Shown here: one piece after another, positions 58,878 to 64,000 of the stretch
Layout: each line of letters opens with the position of its first letter
How positions within the stretch are numbered: position 1 is the stretch's first letter
NCBI RefSeq assembly: GCF_965200405.1
Contig: NZ_OZ241356.1
Location: 1,240,001-1,304,000 of the forward strand
Direction of reading: 5' to 3'
Source: Glacieibacterium sp965200405
GTDB lineage: Bacteria > Pseudomonadota > Alphaproteobacteria > Sphingomonadales > Sphingomonadaceae
DNA length: 64,000 nucleotides
Program-made: the position numbers and the translations under genes
Notes under the pieces: model-generated
The model's input: the letters and a program-made list of their open reading frames with translations, nothing else
Told to the model about the DNA's origin: nothing
Database searches by the model: none

Positions 58878-61800
58878 GCGCGAACGCGACGGTCGCAGCG
58901 TCGGGCAGCGATCCCAAGTCGATCCTCAAGTCCTTCGGGACGGGCCTGGCCGTGGTCGCGGTCGTGGTGCTGGCGATCCTCATCATCTCGGTCCCGCTCG
59001 ACCTGACCTCGCAGTGGCTGTTCGCCGGCGCGACGATCGTGGGCACGATCCTGCTCAACCGGATCGACGACCGCCGCACGACGCTGGTCATCGCCATTCT
59101 GTCGGTGATCATCTCGACGCGGTACATGGTGTGGCGGACGACGCACACGCTGGAGTTCCAGTCGGTGCCCGAGTTCGTGCTCGGCGCCGGCCTGTATCTC
59201 GCCGAGGCCTATGCCTGGGTGATCCTGCTGCTCGGCGTGCTCCAGACCGGCTGGCCGCTGCACCGTCCGATCGTCCAGATCGAGGGCGGCACCGCGACCT
59301 GGCCGCTGGTCGACATCTATGTGCCGACCTACAACGAGAGCCTCGATATCGTCCGCAACACCGTGTTCGCCGCGCAGGACATGGATTATCCCGCGGATCG
59401 CTTTCGGGTCTACATCCTCGACGACGGCCGCCGGCCCGAGTTTCGCGCCTTCGCCCGCCTGGCCGGCTGCGGCTACCTGACCCGTGCCGACAACCTTCAT
59501 GCCAAGGCGGGCAACCTCAACGCCGCGATGAAGAAGACCGATGGCGAGCTCATCGCGATCTTCGACTGCGACCATGTCCCGACCCGCGCCTTCCTGCAGC
59601 TGACGGTCGGCTGGTTCCAGAAGGACCCCAAGCTGGCGCTGCTGCAGACCCCGCACCATTTCTATTCGTCGGATCCGGTCCAGCGGAACCTCAACCCGGT
59701 GCGCGACATGCCCGGAGAGGGCGAGCTGTTCTACAATGCCGTGCAGAGCGGCAACGACCTGTGGAACGCGACGTTCTTCTGCGGCAGTTGCGCGATCATC
59801 CGGCGCACGGCGCTGAGCCAGACCAACGGCTTTGCCGGCGAGACGGTGACCGAGGATGCCCATACCGCGCTGAAGCTGCAGCGGATGGGCTGGAACACCG
59901 CATATATCAACATCCGCCTGTCCGCCGGGCTCGCGACCGAGCGGCTGATCCTCCACATCGGCCAGCGCATCCGCTGGGCGCGCGGCATGACGCAGATTTT
60001 CCGCATCGACAATCCGCTGCTCGGGCGCGGCCTGAACTGGCAGCAGCGGCTTTGTTACCTGAATGCGATGCTGCACTTCCAGTTTCCGCTGCCGCGCATC
60101 GTCTTCCTGACCTCGCCGCTGGCCTATCTCCTCGCCGGGCAGAACATCATCCACGCCTCGGCGTCGCTGATCTTTGCCTATGCGCTGCCGCACCTGTTCG
60201 TCTCGATGGCTTCGAGCACGCGCATCCAGGGCGGCGACCGGCGTCCCTTCTGGGGTGAAATCTACGAGACGCTGCTGGCCTTCCATCTCGTCAGGCCGAC
60301 GCTCTACACTCTGATCAACCCGCACAAGGGCAAGTTCAACGTGACCGACAAGGGCAGCCTGCTCGACAAGAACTACTTCGATTTCCAGACCGTCCGACCG
60401 CACCTGATCACGCTCGGTCTGCTCGCGGCGGGCATCGTGCTGGCGGTCGGGAAAAGCTTTTTCCCGCAGACGTTCGGGGTGCATTACGACACGCTGCTGC
60501 TCAACACCGCCTGGGCCGGTTTCAGCATGTTGATCCTGCTGGCGGCCATCGCCGTGGCCCGCGAGCGGCGACAGATCCGCTCCGACATCCGCATCGAAGT
60601 CGACATGCCGGTCAGCATCTATTTCACCGATGGCTATGTCGCCGACGGGCGCACCGTGGACGTCTCGATGGGCGGCCTGTCGGTCAAGCTGCCGGTCGGC
60701 ACCGCGGTCCACGAGCGCGGCATCAGCGACATCTCGCTGCCGATGGGCGACGAGACGCTGACGCTGCCGGCGGCGATGATCCGGATGGACGGGCTGCTCG
60801 GTCGCATCATCTTCCAGCCGCTCGAGACCGAACAGCTGCGCCAGCTCGTGCGCGCCGTGATGGGGCGCTCCGATGCGTGGCAGCCGGCGCACGCGCACGA
60901 GGCGGTGTCGGGCCTGCGCTCGGTCCGTGACATCGCCATCGTCGCGGCGGCCACGCTGCGGGCGATCTTCCGCTACATGTTCGGCTGGCGCCGGCGCCCT
61001 CGGGCGGCCGCTGCCAAGATCGCCGGACCCGCCGTGGCGGCAGCCGCCGTCTTCGCGATGTGCCTCGGCGGACAGTCGAGCCCGGTGCGCGCCCAGCCTG
61101 CCGGCGCGGTCGCCGCCGGTCCCACAGCCGCCATCCCAGCGGCAGCGGCAGCGCCGACCGCGGCGACGCACTCGCTTCGCCTGTCGTTGAAGGACCTCCA
61201 GGTCAGGAGCCCGATCCGGCTGGCGGGCACGCGCGGCGAGTTCGGCATTCCGTTCGGCATGCGCCGCGACGGCGTCGTCACGGCGGCGACCCTGACGCTG
61301 AACTTCGCCTATTCGCCCGCCATGCTCGGCGACCTCAGCCAGCTTGTCGTCATGCTCAACGGCGAGGTCGTCCGGACCCTGCAGTTGCAGCCCGATGGCG
61401 CGGGCGGCCAGCAGGTCGCGATCCCGGTCAATCCGGCGCTGTTCCTGGTCGGCGACAACTCGCTCAATATCCGCCTCGTCGGCCATTACACCCGCGACTG
61501 CGAGGATTCATTCAGCTCGGCGCTATGGGCGAATGTCAGCAACGTGCGGTCGTTCCTAGACCTGACCATCCAGCCGCTGTCGATGAAGCCGGAGCTGGGG
61601 CGCCTGCCGGCACCGTTCTTCGATCGCTATTCGCCGGGTCCGCTGAACCTGCCCTTCGTCTTTGCGGGGTCGCCGACCAACGGCGAGATGGAGGCGTCGG
61701 CGACGCTCGCATCATGGTTCGGTGCGCAGGCAAGCTATCGCCGGTTCACCTTCCGCCCGTACTTCAACCAGCTGCCGAAGGGCGATGCGGTAGTATTCAT

Positions 61801-63283
61801 GACGCGCTCGCGTCCGATCGCCGGGCTCCCCGCCGAGGTCACCGGGTCGTCCGTCGCGGTGATGGTCAATCCCGCCGACCCGTCGGGACAGTTGCTGGTC
61901 ATCATGGGCCGCGACGATCGCGAACTGAAACAGGCGGCGGCAGCGCTGGCGACCGAGCGCGGGCTGTTCGCGGGCCAGAAGGTCTCGACCGCCGATGCGC
62001 GCATTCCGTCCTACGGGGCCTATGGCGCGCGGCGCTGGCTGCGCACCGACCGCCCGGTCAAGCTCGGCGAGCTGGTGAATCCGAACACGCTTCAGGGCAT
62101 CGGGCTGCCGCCCGGTCCGCTGACCACCGCCTTCCGGTCGGCCCCGGACCTGTTCTTCTGGCCCAGCCAGGGCGGTACGCTGAACCTGCGTTATCGCTAT
62201 CCAGGTGCGCCGTGGCTCAGCAAGGAGGCGTCGCGGCTCGATGTCTCGATCAACGGCCAATATCTGCGGACGCTGGGCTTTGCCGGCGCGCCGTGGTGGA
62301 ACCGCTGGATCGGCGCCACCGAGACGGCGACGACGACGTCGCAGGCCAATGTCCTGATCCCCAACTATAATCTGTTCGGCCAGAACGAGCTGACGTTCGA
62401 CTATAACCTGGCGCTGGCGAACCAGAAGCGCTGCACCAGCGTCCTGCCGGAGAATGTCCGGACCAGCATCCTGCCCGACAGCACGATCGACCTGACCAAC
62501 ACGCATCACGCGGCGCGCATGCCCGACCTCGCGACCTTCGCCGGGGCAGGCTATCCGTTCACCATCTATCCCGACCTGGCGCAGACCGCGGTGCTGGTCC
62601 AGCCGAACGCCGGGCCCGACGTCGTGGAGACCTTCCTCGAGATCATGGGCCGTTTCGGTGACTCGACCGGGGTGCCAGCCAGCGCCGTCACGGTGACGCG
62701 TACCGCAGACGGCGAGCAACTGGACGGCAAGGACATCCTGGTCATCGGCACCGTCGACATCGCCCGTGGCGGTCCGTTGTTCGCCGAGGCACCGCTGCGC
62801 TTTGCCGACGGACGGTTCCAGGTCACCCAGCGCACCCTGCTGCAGCGCGCGTTCTACAGTGTCTCGCCGTACGAGCGGAACCCGGCGTCTGCAGTCAACG
62901 GCTTCCTGTACAGCACCGCGACCTTCACCGGCATCACCAGCTTCGAATCGCCGTTCAGCCCCTCCCGCACCGTCGTCGCGGTGCTGGCGACCGATCCGGT
63001 GACGCTGCCGCAGATGATCGCCGGCTTCAGCGAGGTGAAGGTCAACGCGCAGGTCCAGGGCGATCTGTCGGTGGTCGTCGGCGACGGCATGAGCAGCTTT
63101 GCGGTCGGCGACGGCTATTGGGTCGGCGCGCTGCCGATGTGGCTCAGCACCGCCTATTGGCTCAGCCAGCACCCGTTGCTGATGGCGCTCGGCGGCCTGT
63201 TCCTCGCGGTGCTGCTGTCCTACCCGATGTTCCGCTTACTCAAACGACAGGAACGCAAGCGCCTGCAGGCGGCCGAACGATGA
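58874..63283 (+). CDS. bcsAB: fused cellulose synthase catalytic and periplasmic subunits (BcsA-BcsB)
   Basis: 1469 aa from GTG 58874 (GTGA with bcsQ). BcsA part: membrane helices, VDIYVPTYNES, DDG (183-185), HAKAGNLNAAM, FDCDHVP (D231, D233), FFCGS (301-305), TED (326-328), QRIRW (364-368), more helices, then a PilZ domain with RRQIR near 563 and DVSMGG near 595, the c-di-GMP receptor. About 715-740 is a signal-like hydrophobic stretch ending VRAQ. From about 765 the BcsB domain follows (LSLKDLQVRSPIRLAGTRGEFGIPF, CBD-like modules), ending in a C-terminal membrane anchor. Such fusion is known from acetic acid bacteria (AcsAB). UDP-glucose polymerised to cellulose at the inner membrane. Confidence 0.95.
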   Translation: MSANATVAASGSDPKSILKSFGTGLAVVAVVVLAILIISVPLDLTSQWLFAGATIVGTILLNRIDDRRTTLVIAILSVIISTRYMVWRTTHTLEFQSVPEFVLGAGLYLAEAYAWVILLLGVLQTGWPLHRPIVQIEGGTATWPLVDIYVPTYNESLDIVRNTVFAAQDMDYPADRFRVYILDDGRRPEFRAFARLAGCGYLTRADNLHAKAGNLNAAMKKTDGELIAIFDCDHVPTRAFLQLTVGWFQKDPKLALLQTPHHFYSSDPVQRNLNPVRDMPGEGELFYNAVQSGNDLWNATFFCGSCAIIRRTALSQTNGFAGETVTEDAHTALKLQRMGWNTAYINIRLSAGLATERLILHIGQRIRWARGMTQIFRIDNPLLGRGLNWQQRLCYLNAMLHFQFPLPRIVFLTSPLAYLLAGQNIIHASASLIFAYALPHLFVSMASSTRIQGGDRRPFWGEIYETLLAFHLVRPTLYTLINPHKGKFNVTDKGSLLDKNYFDFQTVRPHLITLGLLAAGIVLAVGKSFFPQTFGVHYDTLLLNTAWAGFSMLILLAAIAVARERRQIRSDIRIEVDMPVSIYFTDGYVADGRTVDVSMGGLSVKLPVGTAVHERGISDISLPMGDETLTLPAAMIRMDGLLGRIIFQPLETEQLRQLVRAVMGRSDAWQPAHAHEAVSGLRSVRDIAIVAAATLRAIFRYMFGWRRRPRAAAAKIAGPAVAAAAVFAMCLGGQSSPVRAQPAGAVAAGPTAAIPAAAAAPTAATHSLRLSLKDLQVRSPIRLAGTRGEFGIPFGMRRDGVVTAATLTLNFAYSPAMLGDLSQLVVMLNGEVVRTLQLQPDGAGGQQVAIPVNPALFLVGDNSLNIRLVGHYTRDCEDSFSSALWANVSNVRSFLDLTIQPLSMKPELGRLPAPFFDRYSPGPLNLPFVFAGSPTNGEMEASATLASWFGAQASYRRFTFRPYFNQLPKGDAVVFMTRSRPIAGLPAEVTGSSVAVMVNPADPSGQLLVIMGRDDRELKQAAAALATERGLFAGQKVSTADARIPSYGAYGARRWLRTDRPVKLGELVNPNTLQGIGLPPGPLTTAFRSAPDLFFWPSQGGTLNLRYRYPGAPWLSKEASRLDVSINGQYLRTLGFAGAPWWNRWIGATETATTTSQANVLIPNYNLFGQNELTFDYNLALANQKRCTSVLPENVRTSILPDSTIDLTNTHHAARMPDLATFAGAGYPFTIYPDLAQTAVLVQPNAGPDVVETFLEIMGRFGDSTGVPASAVTVTRTADGEQLDGKDILVIGTVDIARGGPLFAEAPLRFADGRFQVTQRTLLQRAFYSVSPYERNPASAVNGFLYSTATFTGITSFESPFSPSRTVVAVLATDPVTLPQMIAGFSEVKVNAQVQGDLSVVVGDGMSSFAVGDGYWVGALPMWLSTAYWLSQHPLLMALGGLFLAVLLSYPMFRLLKRQERKRLQAAER

Positions 63284-64000
63284 CGCGCGGTTTTTACCTC
63301 GGCGTCGCGTCGCTGGCCCTGCTGTCCACCGCGGTTGGCGCTCACGCTCAGGTTGCGGGTGTCCAAACGCTGCTCAGCCAGGCCGCCTATTGGCAGGGCA
63401 AGGGGCGGCAGGACCTCGCCAACCAGGCGTACCGCCGCGTGCTGGCGATCGACCCGGCGAACGCGGCGGCGCGTCGCGGCTTGAACGGACCGACGCCTGC
63501 GCCTGCACCTGCGGCTACCAAGCCGCCTGCGGTGAAGCCGACACCTGCTACGCCCGTCGTGCGTGCGCCGGTCCAGCGCCCGGTCGCCGTGGCGACGCCG
63601 GCGCCAAAGCCGGTGCCTGCTCCACGGCCGTCACCCCCCGCCGATGTTGCCGGCGACAGCCGTACCGCCGGCTTCAGGCAACTCAACGCCAACGACCTGG
63701 AGGGCGCGACGCGCGGCTTCCGCCGGGCGCTGGCGCTGCGCCCGAACGATGCCGACGCGCTGGGCGGCATGGGGATCGTCAAGCTGCGGCAGAAGCAGTT
63801 CGCCGAGGCGCGCGATTACCTGACCCGGGCGTCGGCGCGCGGACCGGCGGCGCGATGGGCCGAGGCACTGTCCTCGGCGCGCTTCTATGCCGGGCTCGAC
63901 GAAGCCCGCGCGGCACAATCGTCCGGCCGCATCGACGAGGCCCAGAAGATCGCCGAGGACCTGTCGAATTCGGACTCGCCGCAACGCGGACCGGCGCTCG
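63280..64000 (+). CDS. bcsC: cellulose synthase outer-membrane subunit BcsC, truncated by window edge
   Basis: At least 240 aa; the right end is beyond the window. Starts ATG overlapping the bcsAB stop (ATGA). Signal peptide about 1-24, ending AHAQ. TPR units (LLSQAAYWQGKGRQDLANQAYRRVLAIDPANAAA, then LNANDLEGATRGFRRALALRPNDADALGGMG, then LRQKQFAEARDYLTRA) flank a Pro/Ala-rich low-complexity linker (about 70-120). BcsC normally has a TPR periplasmic part and a C-terminal beta-barrel; only the former is visible. Confidence 0.9.
   Translation, partial: MTRGFYLGVASLALLSTAVGAHAQVAGVQTLLSQAAYWQGKGRQDLANQAYRRVLAIDPANAAARRGLNGPTPAPAPAATKPPAVKPTPATPVVRAPVQRPVAVATPAPKPVPAPRPSPPADVAGDSRTAGFRQLNANDLEGATRGFRRALALRPNDADALGGMGIVKLRQKQFAEARDYLTRASARGPAARWAEALSSARFYAGLDEARAAQSSGRIDEAQKIAEDLSNSDSPQRGPAL

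Noticed and set aside
58691..61486. A 931-codon open frame on the minus strand across bcsQ and bcsA
   Set aside because: It is antisense to strongly supported cellulose synthase motifs. Its product is repetitive in Asp, Arg, Gly and Ala with no family pattern, as expected of a shadow frame in high-GC DNA.

Overview
The window is high-GC alphaproteobacterial chromosome, most likely order Sphingomonadales. This is inferred from gene order and families: TIGR02300/FYDLN protein next to aroA, then cmk, rpsA and ihfB; lolA-xth-ribA; a J-protein-cobS-cobT block divergent from bolA; a PEPxxWA-CTERM protein; and the sphingomonad style of the polysaccharide genes. No phage, complete insertion sequence, CRISPR array or rRNA was seen. 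Three tRNAs are present: Ala-GGC, Leu-TAA and Thr-TGT. Layout: 0-3 kb holds small housekeeping or unknown genes (zinc-module J protein, DUF937, a membrane protein) and an LplT-like transporter. 3-18 kb is a surface-polysaccharide locus: ManC makes GDP-mannose, Gmd and Rmd would convert it to GDP-D-rhamnose, five glycosyl- or methyltransferases build and decorate the unit, and Wzx, Wzy and Wzz flip, polymerise and set chain length. It also carries a catalytically dead Gmd look-alike and an unknown 73-residue protein packed into the gmd operon. 18-29 kb is core housekeeping (tRNA-Ala, aroA, cmk, rpsA, ihfB, tRNA-Leu, folD, yggT, lolA), with wecB, bfd-bfr and a PEP-CTERM gene lying between aroA and cmk. 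29-41 kb holds xth, ribA, an L,D-transpeptidase, rpmB, recQ, a divergent pair of glycine-zipper proteins, and cobT-cobS-J protein opposite bolA. 41-48 kb is accessory metabolism: VOC protein, transporter, GMC oxidoreductase, DoxX, an SDR with a divergent MmyB-type regulator, and the back-to-back remains of a LysR gene and an epimerase gene. 48-57 kb is a catabolic segment. A hydratase, aldolase and acylating acetaldehyde dehydrogenase (lower meta-cleavage pathway), with an IclR regulator inside the operon, face an unexplained run of exported proteins (cupin, beta-propeller, double cupin, YceI) and an aldo/keto reductase. 57.8 kb to the right edge is a cellulose synthase operon: a small BcsR/BcsP-like protein, bcsQ, a bcsA-bcsB gene fusion with a PilZ domain, and the start of bcsC, with each start codon overlapping the preceding stop. 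The best candidates for something undescribed are the exported cupin-propeller-cupin cluster, the Gmd pseudoenzyme beside manC, the zinc-module J-protein family, and the CTAG tail-to-tail stop overlaps that recur four times.
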